Shown: positions 1 to 6,572, counted from the stretch's first letter. The stretch is 34,127 nucleotides of DNA from an uncultured Clostridia bacterium (GCA_945864305.1 CAMBAJ010000022.1:1-34127), one strand, 5' to 3'. Notes: generated from the sequence alone by a model not told the origin. Numbers and translations are program-made.

Positions 1-148
1 TCAGCAGATCGACTTTCTCGTATTCGGGATGCTTTTCAATCACGGGCTCCAGGGAGGAAAAGACCTCCTCCACGGTCTGGACAAATTCTGGCTCATCCGC
101 ATGCTTGGTCTTGACATTGTTGATAACACTTTCCAAATAAGTATTCAT
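1..148 (-). CDS. gdhA: NAD(P)-specific glutamate dehydrogenase, N-terminal fragment
   Basis: Reading leftwards from an ATG at 148, 49 codons are present before the window ends, so the gene is cut by the edge. The peptide starts MNTYLESVINNVKTK and continues with EEVFSSLEPVIEKHPEYEKVDLL, which matches the N-terminal helical region of hexameric glutamate dehydrogenases (2-oxoglutarate + NH3 + NAD(P)H to glutamate). A strong GGAGGAGG ribosome-binding site lies just upstream of the start. The gene is divergent from a LysR regulator 129 bp away, a common arrangement for a regulator and its target. No catalytic residues are visible in this short fragment, so the call rests on N-terminal similarity only and the cofactor type cannot be decided. 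Confidence 0.78.
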   Translation of the reverse strand, partial: MNTYLESVINNVKTKHADEPEFVQTVEEVFSSLEPVIEKHPEYEKVDLL

Positions 149-195
149 GCTTTGACCTCCTCCATTAGATCGCATCCGCGTCCTGTGTGCCTACT

Positions 196-213
196 TGAAA
201 CTTATCATGAAAC
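196..213. promoter_or_regulatory. Direct repeat TGAAAC-N6-TGAAAC in the gdhA/lysR divergent gap
   Basis: Two copies of TGAAAC, 12 bp apart (196-201 and 208-213), lie between the divergent gdhA-like and lysR genes. LysR regulators usually bind in such gaps at T-N11-A type sites, so this repeat is a candidate part of the operator. No clean promoter could be assigned to either gene. Confidence 0.3.
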
Positions 214-277
214 CTGCTTTTTGAGAAGAAAGCCTTTTTGATGGAGCTATAAGAAAACATTATAAGGAGGAGCCGCT

Positions 278-1168
278 GTGGACGAGAAGAAGATACAGGC
301 ATTTTTGACCGTCGTAAAACTTGGAAGCATCAACAAGGCCGCGGAGCGGCTGGACTATACGCAGCCGGCGCTGACCCAGATGATGAACAGCCTCGAGCGG
401 GACCTGGGCTGCCGCCTGCTGTCCCGGGGCCACGGCGGCGTGAAGCTGACACAGGAGGGGGAGGCGCTGCTGCCGCTCCTGAAAGATGTATCGGGCTCCA
501 TGCAGAAGCTGCGGAAGGAGATCACCCGGCTCACGGCACAGGAAAAGAAAACAATCCGCATCGGTGCGTATCCAAGCATTACAAAGAGCTGGCTTTCTAA
601 GATTATTCGGGAATTCCGAAAAAAATACCCGGATATCTCGATAGAGTTGTGCGTCGGCGGTTATGAGACCGAGGAGTGGTTGGTCAACGGCGCGGTCGAT
701 CTCGCGTTTGTAGATGAGAATGTGGGGACCCGGTACCATTGGATTCCCCTGATGCAGGACCCTTATTATGCGGTGGTCTCGATAAACTGTCCCCTCAGCA
801 AGGAGACCGAGGTCTCCCTCTCCCAGCTGTCCCAATATCCGTTCATCCTGTCGGAGATTCATGAGCTCCGCTCCTTCGCCCAGGAAAACGGACTGGAACG
901 GGGACTGCATATCAACGCCACGGACGACGCGTCTCTGCTCTCCCTTGTGGAACTGGGGATGGGGGTCTCAATTCTGCCGAGCACCTCTCTGAAAAACCAC
1001 TCCGACCAGATCGCGGCGCTGAAGCTGACGCCCACGTTCAGCCGCGCACTGGGCATGGCCTGCCGGGAAAGCCTGTCCACCGACGCAAAGACCTTCATCC
1101 ACTTCACAAAAGAGGTGCTGGAGAAGAAAGCACCGAACAGCAGCGAGAACACAAAAACACCGCTTTGA
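278..1168 (+). CDS. LysR-family transcriptional regulator
   Basis: The GTG start at 278 follows TAAGGAGGAG at good spacing. The 296-residue product has the LysR plan: an N-terminal winged helix-turn-helix (about residues 1-60, with AFLTVVKLGSINKAAERL and LTQMMNSLERDLGC), a linker helix, and a periplasmic-binding-protein-like effector domain (about 90-290, beginning IRIGAYPSITKSWL). Length is normal for the family. It is divergent from a glutamate dehydrogenase gene, so control of nitrogen assimilation is a reasonable inference, but the ligand cannot be told from sequence. The last 20 residues are charged and probably disordered. Confidence 0.9.
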   Translation: MDEKKIQAFLTVVKLGSINKAAERLDYTQPALTQMMNSLERDLGCRLLSRGHGGVKLTQEGEALLPLLKDVSGSMQKLRKEITRLTAQEKKTIRIGAYPSITKSWLSKIIREFRKKYPDISIELCVGGYETEEWLVNGAVDLAFVDENVGTRYHWIPLMQDPYYAVVSINCPLSKETEVSLSQLSQYPFILSEIHELRSFAQENGLERGLHINATDDASLLSLVELGMGVSILPSTSLKNHSDQIAALKLTPTFSRALGMACRESLSTDAKTFIHFTKEVLEKKAPNSSENTKTPL

Positions 1169-1184
1169 TGTGCAAAACCAATCC

Positions 1185-1213
1185 TTGAAAGCCGCGCGGG
1201 CCTGTGCTATAAT
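1185..1213 (+). promoter_or_regulatory. Sigma-A promoter of the rubrerythrin gene
   Basis: TTGAAA (1185-1190), a 17-bp spacer and a perfect TATAAT (1208-1213). Transcription would start near 1220, about 78 nt before the chosen start codon. This is one of the best housekeeping promoters in the window. Confidence 0.8.
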
Positions 1214-1219
1214 CAACAC

Positions 1220-1266
1220 ACAGCGTGTAGCATGACTGCGTAAATCCGGTTGATGCCACACGCTGT
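1220..1266 (+). promoter_or_regulatory. 5' leader stem-loop of the rubrerythrin mRNA
   Basis: Two 14-base arms (1220-1233 and 1253-1266, ACAGCGTGTAGCAT and ATGCCACACGCTGT) pair with one mismatch around a 19-nt loop. The stem begins almost exactly at the predicted transcription start. That position would suit an RNA-stabilising 5' hairpin or a regulatory structure; the sequence alone cannot say which. Confidence 0.55.
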
Positions 1267-1297
1267 TATATTTTTTATGAATGATGGAGGAAAGCAA

Positions 1298-1963
1298 ATG
1301 GAAAAGTGGAGATGTACCGTATGCGGATATATTCATGAAGGCCCGCTGCCCAAGGACTTTACCTGCCCCCGCTGCAAGCAGCCCGCTTCCGCCTTTGTGC
1401 CTGTCCGGGAAGAAGCGGTGAAGGGCGCCGGAAAATACGCCGGTACCAAGACGGAGAAGAACCTGGAAGAGGCGTTCTCTGGCGAGAGCCAGGCCCGCAA
1501 TAAATACACCTTTTTCGCCGCCGTGGCCCAGAGCGAGGGCTATGAGCAGTTGGCGGAGCTGTTCCTGAAGACCGCCCGCAACGAGCAGGAGCACGCCCGG
1601 ATGTGGTTCGAGGCCCTGGGCGGCATCGGCGGTACGGCGGCGAACCTTCTGGCGGCGGCCGAGGGCGAGAACTATGAGTGGACCGACATGTACGACCGCA
1701 TGGCAAAGGACGCCGAGGAAGAGGGCTTCCCGGAGATGGCGGAGAAATTCCGCAAGGTGGCCGCCATCGAAAAGGCCCACGAGGAGCGCTACCGCAAGCT
1801 GCTGAAAAATGTGAAGATGCAGCAGGTATTCGCCAAGAGCGGCGAGAGCATGTGGGAATGCCGCGTCTGTGGCCATCTGGTGGTCGGCAAGGCTGCCCCG
1901 GAGGTGTGCCCTGTCTGCGGATACGCCCAGAGCTATTTTGAGCTCCGCAAGGAGAATTACTGA
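1298..1963 (+). CDS. Rubrerythrin with rubredoxin domains at both ends
   Basis: This is a non-haem iron peroxidase that reduces H2O2 with electrons from NADH or ferredoxin-linked donors, protecting anaerobes from oxidative stress. The ATG at 1298 sits 7 bases after TGGAGG; an in-frame ATG at 1250 lies inside the leader hairpin and has no ribosome-binding site. The 221 residues show an N-terminal rubredoxin site (CTVCGY...CPRC, about 6-28), a ferritin-like diiron four-helix domain (about 45-175, with [26 protein letters not shown] and [12 protein letters not shown]), and a second rubredoxin site at the C-terminus (CRVCGH...CPVCGY). Classical rubrerythrins (about 190 residues) have only the C-terminal rubredoxin; the N-terminal one recalls clostridial 'reverse' rubrerythrins. 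The gene is monocistronic, with its own promoter and terminator. Confidence 0.93.
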   Translation: MEKWRCTVCGYIHEGPLPKDFTCPRCKQPASAFVPVREEAVKGAGKYAGTKTEKNLEEAFSGESQARNKYTFFAAVAQSEGYEQLAELFLKTARNEQEHARMWFEALGGIGGTAANLLAAAEGENYEWTDMYDRMAKDAEEEGFPEMAEKFRKVAAIEKAHEERYRKLLKNVKMQQVFAKSGESMWECRVCGHLVVGKAAPEVCPVCGYAQSYFELRKENY

Positions 1964-1977
1964 TTCCATAAAACGCT

Positions 1978-2027
1978 GCAAAAGAGCGCACGGCAGGATC
2001 ATGGGTGACTGCCGTGCGCTCTTTTGC
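1978..2027. terminator. Terminator after rubrerythrin, 19-bp perfect stem
   Basis: Arms 1978-1996 and 2009-2027 are perfectly complementary around a 12-nt loop. An A-run in the left arm and a T-run in the right arm would let it stop transcription from both sides. Confidence 0.85.
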
Positions 2028-2115
2028 GCTATGCTGCCCTGTCTCGTATCAGAATATCATGTCCAGCGGCCCGGTGGAGACGAAGCGACGAAACAGCGGG
2101 TTTTATTAACTAAAG

Positions 2116-2144
2116 AAAAACGCCGCCTAACAGGCGGCGTTTTT
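2116..2144. terminator. Bidirectional terminator between rubrerythrin and recR
   Basis: AAAAACGCCGCCT, loop AAC, AGGCGGCGTTTTT: a compact GC stem flanked by A5 and T5, typical of a terminator shared by convergent genes. Confidence 0.85.
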
Positions 2145-2301
2145 CGTGGATTCATACTAAAACCTGATAAAAAAGATTAAAAAGCTTTTTATAGCGCGAA
2201 GCACATCAAGTTTTTATGAGACGGCGTGACGCGCGGCACGTGCGCCACCAGCGTGTGAAGCACGCAAAATTTTAAATAAAGCATTTTATTTGAAATCAGT
2301 A

Positions 2302-2901
2302 TCAGATGTCTCTTCGTCCCTCCAGAGCCCGCATCAGCGTGGCGTCGTCGGCGAATTCCAGATGCCCGCCCACGGGGATACCGTAGGCCAGGCGGGTGAC
2401 CCGCACGTCGAAGGGCTTTAACAGACGGGCAATGTACATGGCGGTGGCCTCGCCCTCGGTGTCCGGGTTCGTGGCCATGATGACCTCCTGCACACCGCCC
2501 TTGGCCACCCGCTCCACCAGGGATTTGATGGAGAGGTCGTCGGGCCCTACGTGGTTCATGGGGGAGATGACGCCGTGGAGCACGTGGTAGTGGCCGTTGT
2601 ATTCCCGGCTGCGCTCAATGGCGGCCACGTCCCGGGGGTCCGCCACCACGCAGATAGTGGAGCCGTCCCGCTTGGGGGAGGAACAGATGGGGCACAGCCC
2701 TCCGGCGGTGAAGTTCTGGCACACCGGGCAGCAGGTGACGGAGTGTTTGGCGTCCAGAATGGCGTTGGCAAACTCCTTTGCCTCCTCCTCCGGCAGGCCC
2801 AGAACGTAAAAAGCCAGCCGCTGTGCGGACTTGCCGCCGATGCCCGGCAGGCGGGCGAACTGCTCCACCAATTTTTCAAGAGGGGCGGGGAAGAATTCCA
2901 T
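2302..2901 (-). CDS. recR: Recombination mediator protein RecR
   Basis: RecR acts with RecF and RecO to load RecA on gapped single-stranded DNA. The 199-residue length is standard. Residues 11-30 (LVEQFARLPGIGGKSAQRLA) form the helix-hairpin-helix. A C4 zinc finger follows (Cys58, 61, 70 and 73), then a Toprim domain (ICVVADPRDVAAIE onwards) and the C-terminal YGIPVGGHLEFADDATL segment that carries the Walker B-like motif. AAAAGGAG precedes the ATG at 2901. In many Firmicutes recR follows dnaX and ybaB; here it follows the D-cysteine desulfhydrase-like gene after a 235-bp gap full of predicted RNA stems, so its expression context is unusual. Confidence 0.97.
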   Translation of the reverse strand: MEFFPAPLEKLVEQFARLPGIGGKSAQRLAFYVLGLPEEEAKEFANAILDAKHSVTCCPVCQNFTAGGLCPICSSPKRDGSTICVVADPRDVAAIERSREYNGHYHVLHGVISPMNHVGPDDLSIKSLVERVAKGGVQEVIMATNPDTEGEATAMYIARLLKPFDVRVTRLAYGIPVGGHLEFADDATLMRALEGRRDI

Positions 2902-2918
2902 GCGTCGTTTCTCCTTTT

Positions 2919-2943
2919 ATTTGTTTGCCAGAGGCAAACAAAT
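2919..2943. repeat. Inverted repeat close upstream of recR
   Basis: ATTTGTTTGCC, loop AGA, GGCAAACAAAT: an 11-bp perfect stem that ends 18 bp before the recR start codon. Neither strand has a T-run after it, so it is not a classical terminator. In the recR mRNA it would sit just before the ribosome-binding site. Confidence 0.7.
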
Positions 2944-2953
2944 GAATTTCAAT

Positions 2954-2986
2954 TATTTTCGCCGCAGCGTATACGTGGCGAAAATA
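2954..2986. repeat. Inverted repeat, second stem of the recR upstream array
   Basis: TATTTTCGCC (2954-2963) pairs perfectly with GGCGAAAATA (2977-2986) around a 13-nt loop containing the palindrome CGTATACG. Confidence 0.65.
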
Positions 2987-2994
2987 CCTCGACC

Positions 2995-3071
2995 TGTGCG
3001 CCCTTGTACCCGCAAGGGGTATGCGATATCCGTAAGGCGCTGAAGCGCCAACGGCTATCCAAGGGCGCACA
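2995..3071. ncRNA. Predicted three-way-junction element (possible structured RNA or repeat unit)
   Basis: A 12-bp perfect outer stem (2995-3006 with 3060-3071) encloses two further hairpins. The first (3007-3021) has arms TACCC and GGGTA; in its alternative register it closes a GCAA tetraloop on the plus strand. The second (3025-3059) runs GATA-CCGT-GGCGC and closes on TGAA, with two small internal mismatches. Three coherent stems in 77 bp are unlikely by chance. The strand cannot be settled: loops are GCAA and TGAA on plus, TTGC and TTCA on minus. It matches no riboswitch or RNA family I recognise, and it could instead be a dispersed miniature repeat. Confidence 0.5.
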
Positions 3072-3095
3072 CACCAGTGACCGACGTCACTGGTG
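3072..3095. repeat. Inverted repeat abutting the three-way element
   Basis: CACCAGTGAC, loop CGAC, GTCACTGGTG: a 10-bp perfect stem that begins at the base following the outer stem of the neighbouring element. Confidence 0.65.
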
Positions 3096-3110
3096 GTGGG
3101 GTGGTTCAGA

Positions 3111-3126
3111 GGGGAGCCTGCTCCCC
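3111..3126. repeat. Short GC-rich hairpin before the desulfhydrase stop codon
   Basis: GGGGAGC-CT-GCTCCCC, 11 bp from the stop codon of the minus-strand gene. No T-run follows on the minus strand, so termination there would be weak; read-through into recR is possible. Confidence 0.45.
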
Positions 3127-3136
3127 AACTAAGCGG

Positions 3137-4108
3137 TCACGCCAGGTCCATGGCGAACAGCGCCGCCGCGCCGCCGGTGTGGACAAAGACGATGTTGTCC
3201 TCGTCACCGAAATAGCCATCTTTCAGCAGCTTCAGCATACCGGCCCAGGCCTTGCCGGTGTACACGGGGTCCAGCAGAATGCCCTCCATGCGGGCCAGCT
3301 CCTCGATGTAGGGGGTGTCCTCAGCGTTGGGGATGGCATAGCCCTGGCCCACGTGATAGACCATCTCAAAGTCATCCTGTTCCCGCTCAAAGGAACACTC
3401 CAGAATATCGGCGGCCTTGGCGGCCAGGTCGGGGACGATCTCCTCGAAGGGGTCGTTGTCCACGCCGATGCCCGTGACCTTGACGCCGGGCTGGAACAGC
3501 TTGGCGCCCAGCAGCAGACCGGCGGTGGTGCCGCCGGAGCCGGTGGCGGAGACAATGTGGCCCACGCGGATACCCGCCGCCAACGCCTGGACGGTGAACT
3601 CCCGGACACCGTTCACATAGCCCACGGCGCCTAGGGGATTGGAGCCGCCCACGGGGATGTAATAGGACTTGTGGCCCTCTTTCGCCAGCTCTTCGCCTAC
3701 GCGGTGCATCTCGGCGTAGATGTCGTCATAGCTGTCGGTGTTCATGAAGCGGACGTCGGCGCCGTAGATATCGTCCAGAACCAGATTGCCCTTGTGCTCC
3801 GTGACGCCCCGCTTTTTCAGGATGAGGATGCACTTCATGCCAAGCCGCGCCGCGCAGGCGGCGGTCAGCATGGCGTGGTTGGACTGGGCGCCACCGGTGG
3901 TGAACACTGTGTCGCAGCCCTGGGCCTTGGCGTCTGCCAGCAGGAATTCCAGCTTGCGAACCTTGTTGCCGCCCAGAGCCACGCCGCACATGTCGTCCCG
4001 CTTGATCCAGATGTTTTTGCCGTACTTGGCACTGATGCTCTCCAACTTGTAGAAAGGGGTGGGGAACACGCCCAGGGAGACCCGGGGCAGATCGTTGATG
4101 TTTTTCAT
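3137..4108 (-). CDS. dcyD: D-cysteine desulfhydrase / ACC deaminase-like PLP enzyme
   Basis: This is a fold-type II PLP enzyme expected to cleave D-cysteine to pyruvate, H2S and ammonia. The 323-residue product has the family signatures: PTPFYKLE near the N-terminus, IKRDDMCGVALGGNKVRKLEFL with the PLP-binding lysine in GGNK, TGGAQSNHAMLTAACAARLG, IPVGGSNPLGAVGYV, the glycine-rich TGSGGTTAGL phosphate loop, and LDPVYTGKAWAGM and HTGGAAALFA at the end. ATG 4108 is preferred over an in-frame TTG at 4117 because AGAGG lies 9 bases before it. The gene starts 5 bp past the rpe stop, so both probably share a transcript. ACC deaminase is the close alternative; activity cannot be separated by eye. 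Confidence 0.85.
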   Translation of the reverse strand: MKNINDLPRVSLGVFPTPFYKLESISAKYGKNIWIKRDDMCGVALGGNKVRKLEFLLADAKAQGCDTVFTTGGAQSNHAMLTAACAARLGMKCILILKKRGVTEHKGNLVLDDIYGADVRFMNTDSYDDIYAEMHRVGEELAKEGHKSYYIPVGGSNPLGAVGYVNGVREFTVQALAAGIRVGHIVSATGSGGTTAGLLLGAKLFQPGVKVTGIGVDNDPFEEIVPDLAAKAADILECSFEREQDDFEMVYHVGQGYAIPNAEDTPYIEELARMEGILLDPVYTGKAWAGMLKLLKDGYFGDEDNIVFVHTGGAAALFAMDLA

Positions 4109-4113
4109 AGCTG

Positions 4114-4758
4114 TCAACCTCTCAGTTCCGCGATGCGGGCGGGAATGTCAGGGGCCTTGTACACGGCGCTGCCGGCCACCAGCACGTTGGCACCGGCTTC
4201 GATGCAGGTTTTGCAGGTGTCGGGGGCCACGCCGCCGTCCACCTCCAGCTCGCAGGCGGGATTCTTTTCGTCAATGAGCTTGCGCAGGGCCGTCACCTTG
4301 GGCATCATGTCCGCCATGAACTTCTGACCACCGAAGCCCGGCTCCACGGTCATGACCAGGATCAGCTCCACCTTCTCCAGGAAGGGCAGCGCCGCCTCGG
4401 CGGGGGTCTTGGGCTTCAGGACGATGCCGGCTTTCTTGCCCTTGGCGTGGATTTTGTCAATGGCGGCGTGGATGTTCTCCTCTGTGTCGGATTCCACATG
4501 GACCGTCACCAGGTCGGCACCGGCGTCGCAGAACTGCTCCACATACCGGACCGGCTCCACAATCATCAGGTGGACATCCAGGAACATATCCGTCACCTTG
4601 CGGATGGACTGCACCACGGGGATGCCGATGGAGATGTTGGGCACGAACACGCCGTCCATCACGTCCACATGGACGTAATCGGCGGTGGAAATCCGGTGGA
4701 TATCCCGCTCCAGATTGGCAAAATCGGCGGAGAGGATGGACGGTGCGATTTTGATCAT
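4114..4758 (-). CDS. rpe: Ribulose-phosphate 3-epimerase
   Basis: It interconverts ribulose 5-phosphate and xylulose 5-phosphate in the pentose phosphate pathway. The 214-residue TIM barrel begins MIKIAPSILSADFANLERDI and carries the metal and catalytic motifs HVDVMDGVFVPN, DVHLMI, VMTVEPGFGGQKF and LEVDGGV, with the phosphate-binding GANVLVAGSAVY near the end. Length is normal. The ATG at 4758 follows a GAGGGG ribosome-binding site; upstream in-frame codons run into low-complexity GC-rich sequence and are rejected. It is the first gene of the leftward group rpe, dcyD-like, recR. The isomerase partner rpiB is encoded elsewhere in the window (21098). Confidence 0.96.
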   Translation of the reverse strand: MIKIAPSILSADFANLERDIHRISTADYVHVDVMDGVFVPNISIGIPVVQSIRKVTDMFLDVHLMIVEPVRYVEQFCDAGADLVTVHVESDTEENIHAAIDKIHAKGKKAGIVLKPKTPAEAALPFLEKVELILVMTVEPGFGGQKFMADMMPKVTALRKLIDEKNPACELEVDGGVAPDTCKTCIEAGANVLVAGSAVYKAPDIPARIAELRG

Positions 4759-4933
4759 GGAAAACCCCTCTTTTCTCTTGATTTGACGGCGGCGGACCAT
4801 GGACGGGCCGTGCGGCCTCCGTGGCGGCGGAGACCGGCGCGGCATAGGATGGTGCAAGCGGCCCGGTCGCCCCCGGTCAGCAGTTCCGCGCAGCGTCCGC
4901 CCCCAGGAGAGGCGCCGCCGCTTTTTTGAATAG

Positions 4934-4969
4934 GGAGCCGGTGGAAAAGCCCACCGGCTCCTCCTTTTT
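4934..4969 (+). terminator. Orphan intrinsic terminator in the rpe/arsR gap
   Basis: GGAGCCGGTGG (4934-4944) pairs perfectly with CCACCGGCTCC (4951-4961) around AAAAGC, and a TCCTTTTT tract follows on the plus strand. No plus-strand gene ends here, so it may stop an unannotated short transcript or insulate the divergent operon. Confidence 0.7.
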
Positions 4970-5057
4970 GCGCTGCCAACAGTTTAGCAGACTCCTGTGT
5001 CAAAAGCAACGGAGGACCTAAATTTTTCTCCTGTTGCAAAAACTACTTTACGCATAA

Positions 5058-5080
5058 GAATATTATGATATTCTAATATT
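5058..5080. promoter_or_regulatory. Operator-like palindromes upstream of the ArsR gene
   Basis: Two palindromes overlap: GAATAT-TATG-ATATTC (5058-5073) and AATATTA-N8-TAATATT (5059-5080). AT-rich inverted repeats next to the promoter are the usual binding sites of ArsR-type repressors, and this one ends 25 bp before the ArsR-type gene, so autoregulation is likely. The core promoter itself is ambiguous: TTGCAA at 5034-5039 has no well-spaced -10 partner. Confidence 0.55.
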
Positions 5081-5104
5081 ACAAGAGCAAAAGGCGGTGG
5101 GACT

Positions 5105-5404
5105 GTGGAAAAACGCATAGACTATGAGGAGCGGGCGGCCCTGCTGAAAGCGTTGTCTCACCCCATGCGGCTGCGGATCGTCCACAGCCTGCTGACGACG
5201 GGATGCCACAATGTGAGCTGTATGGAAAAGAACACGGGCGTGTCTCAGTCCTGCATTTCCCAGCATTTGCAGAAGCTGCGGGCGGTGGGAGCTGTCACGG
5301 CGGAGCGGTCCGGGAATGAGATCTATTACCGCGCGGCGTCAAAAGAGGTGGCCGCCCTGGTGGCGGCACTGATGGGAGAGGAGGCGGACAGCTATGTCCT
5401 ATGA
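5105..5404 (+). CDS. ArsR/SmtB-type winged-helix regulator, possible thiol redox sensor
   Basis: The GTG at 5105 follows AAAGGCGGTGG. The 99-residue product is the size of an ArsR repressor, with the typical LLKALSHPMRLRIVHSLL helix, a recognition region TGVSQSCISQHLQKLRAVGAV and a beta-wing RSGNEIYYRA. The canonical metal motif ELCVCD is absent. Instead there are three cysteines, Cys34, Cys39 and Cys50, the last inside the recognition helix. The coding end overlaps the next gene, a thioredoxin reductase-like protein, by 11 bp, and thioredoxin follows. Redox-responsive control of this operon is therefore inferred; a metal sensor remains possible. Confidence 0.85.
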   Translation: MEKRIDYEERAALLKALSHPMRLRIVHSLLTTGCHNVSCMEKNTGVSQSCISQHLQKLRAVGAVTAERSGNEIYYRAASKEVAALVAALMGEEADSYVL

Positions 5405-6215
5405 AGTACTGGTGATCGGCGGCGGCCCGGCAGGGCTCTCCGCGGCACTGAATGTCCGGGCCAGAGGGAGGAGCGTGCTGGTGGTCTCCAATCCGCTGGA
5501 GGAAAATCCCCTGTGGCGCGCGGAAAAAGTGGACAACTATCTGGGGATGCCCGGCATGTCCGGCGCCCAATTGCTGACGGAGATGCGCCGCCATGCGGAG
5601 AAGGCCGGCGTGGAGTTCCGTACGGGAAAGGTGCTCAGCGCCATGCGGATGGGCGAGAACTGGTATGTGAGCATCGGCAGCGACATGGAGAGCGCTCGGG
5701 CACTGGTGCTGGCGGCGGGCGTGGCCCGGGGGAAGAAATTTCCCGGTGAGGCGGAGCTTCTGGGACGGGGCGTCAGCTACTGCGCCACCTGCGACGGAAT
5801 GCTCTACCGGGGCAAATCCGTGGCGGTGCTGGGCTACAGCGATACCGCCCGGGGCGAGGCGGACTTCCTGCGGAGCATCGGCTGCTCCGTCACCTATTTC
5901 GACCGGCCCAGGGCCTGTGTGATCAACGGAGAGAATCAGGTGGAGAGCCTGACCTGCGACGGCGAGACGATCCGGGTGGACGGCGTGTTCCTCCTGCGGC
6001 CCACCATGGCCCCCACGGACCTCTTCCCGGGGCTGGAGACAGAAAACGGCTATGTGACCGTGAACCGGAAAATGGCCACCAACCTGCCGGGACTGTTCGC
6101 GGCGGGGGACTGTACCGGCGGACCGCTCCAGGTGTCCAAGGCCGCCGGCGAGGGTCTGGTGGCCGGGCAGAGCGCAGCGGCCTGGGCGGCGGAGCAGAGC
6201 CGGAAAAGCAAGTGA
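5394..6215 (+). CDS. Thioredoxin reductase-like flavoprotein lacking NADPH motifs (ferredoxin-dependent type likely)
   Basis: The 273-residue protein carries an N-terminal FAD site (VIGGGPAGLSAA, 7-18), the redox-active disulfide CATC (Cys130-Cys133) and the C-terminal FAD motif LFAAGDC (234-240), so it belongs to the low-molecular-weight thioredoxin reductase fold. It is about 40 residues shorter than usual TrxB. The NADPH domain is degenerate: GGGNTA-type glycines become GYSDTA (147-152), and the HRRxxxR phosphate-binding motif is replaced by DRPRAC. That loss defines the pyridine-nucleotide-independent, ferredoxin-dependent flavin thioredoxin reductases known from Clostridium. It overlaps the ArsR gene and precedes thioredoxin by 39 bp, which supports thioredoxin as its substrate. 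Electron donor identity is inference. Confidence 0.85.
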   Translation: MSYEVLVIGGGPAGLSAALNVRARGRSVLVVSNPLEENPLWRAEKVDNYLGMPGMSGAQLLTEMRRHAEKAGVEFRTGKVLSAMRMGENWYVSIGSDMESARALVLAAGVARGKKFPGEAELLGRGVSYCATCDGMLYRGKSVAVLGYSDTARGEADFLRSIGCSVTYFDRPRACVINGENQVESLTCDGETIRVDGVFLLRPTMAPTDLFPGLETENGYVTVNRKMATNLPGLFAAGDCTGGPLQVSKAAGEGLVAGQSAAAWAAEQSRKSK

Positions 6216-6254
6216 AAACCAACTGTAAATTATATAATGTAAGGAGAATCTCTT

Positions 6255-6572
6255 ATGGCGATCAAACATCTGAAAACTGCTGAATTCGACGAGATCATGG
6301 ACGCGGCCCCGCTGGCCATGGTGGACTTCTGGGCGTCCTGGTGCGGCCCCTGCAAGATGCTCTCCCCCACGGTGGAGGCTCTGGCGGAGCAGTACGAGGG
6401 CAAGGCTCTGGTGGGCAAGGTCAATGTGGACGAGGAGCCGGATCTGGCCCGGCGCTTCGGCGTCATGAGCATCCCCACGGTGGTGTTTCTGAAAAACGGC
6501 CGGGAGTTTGACCGGAAGGTGGGTGTGATGCCCGTCGAGGCCTTCACCCAGGTGCTGGACAAGAATCTGTAA
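6255..6572 (+). CDS. trxA: Thioredoxin
   Basis: This is a small thiol-disulfide oxidoreductase reduced by the reductase encoded just upstream. The 105 residues show the canonical fold, with active site WCGPC (Cys30, Cys33), the buried DFWASWC approach strand, and the cis-proline loop MSIPTVVFLKNG. GTAAGGAGAA precedes the ATG at good spacing. It closes the three-gene operon with the ArsR regulator and the flavoprotein; a strong terminator follows two bases after the stop codon. Confidence 0.96.
   Translation: MAIKHLKTAEFDEIMDAAPLAMVDFWASWCGPCKMLSPTVEALAEQYEGKALVGKVNVDEEPDLARRFGVMSIPTVVFLKNGREFDRKVGVMPVEAFTQVLDKNL

Larger units (their letters stand above)
1964..2301. other. 338-bp gap between rubrerythrin and recR
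   Basis: The gap holds two strong terminator hairpins (1978-2027 and 2116-2144), annotated separately. About 2216-2268 is rich in short inverted repeats, including GCGTG-N5-CACGC and a GCACGTGC palindrome, followed by an AT-rich stretch with AAATAAA/TTTATTT arms just past the recR stop. I see no coding sequence in it. Confidence 0.6.
4759..5104. other. 346-bp divergent gap between rpe and the ArsR operon
   Basis: The rpe-proximal half (4790-4927) is very GC-rich with several short inverted repeats, and no open frame in it looks like protein. It contains a plus-strand terminator-like hairpin (4934-4969) with no plus-strand gene before it. The part near the ArsR gene is AT-rich and holds overlapping operator-like palindromes (5058-5080). 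No clear promoter for rpe was found. Confidence 0.5.

Noticed and set aside
2195..2270. Short inverted repeats past the recR stop as a structured RNA
   Set aside because: Only short arms (5 bp and a GCACGTGC palindrome) and no coherent fold, unlike the array on the other side of recR.
4840..4930. Faint resemblance to a small SRP RNA or a T-box (GGTCAGCAG, GGATGGTGC)
   Set aside because: The conserved SRP domain IV loop (GGAAG region) and the T-box core GGGTGGNACCGCG are both missing.
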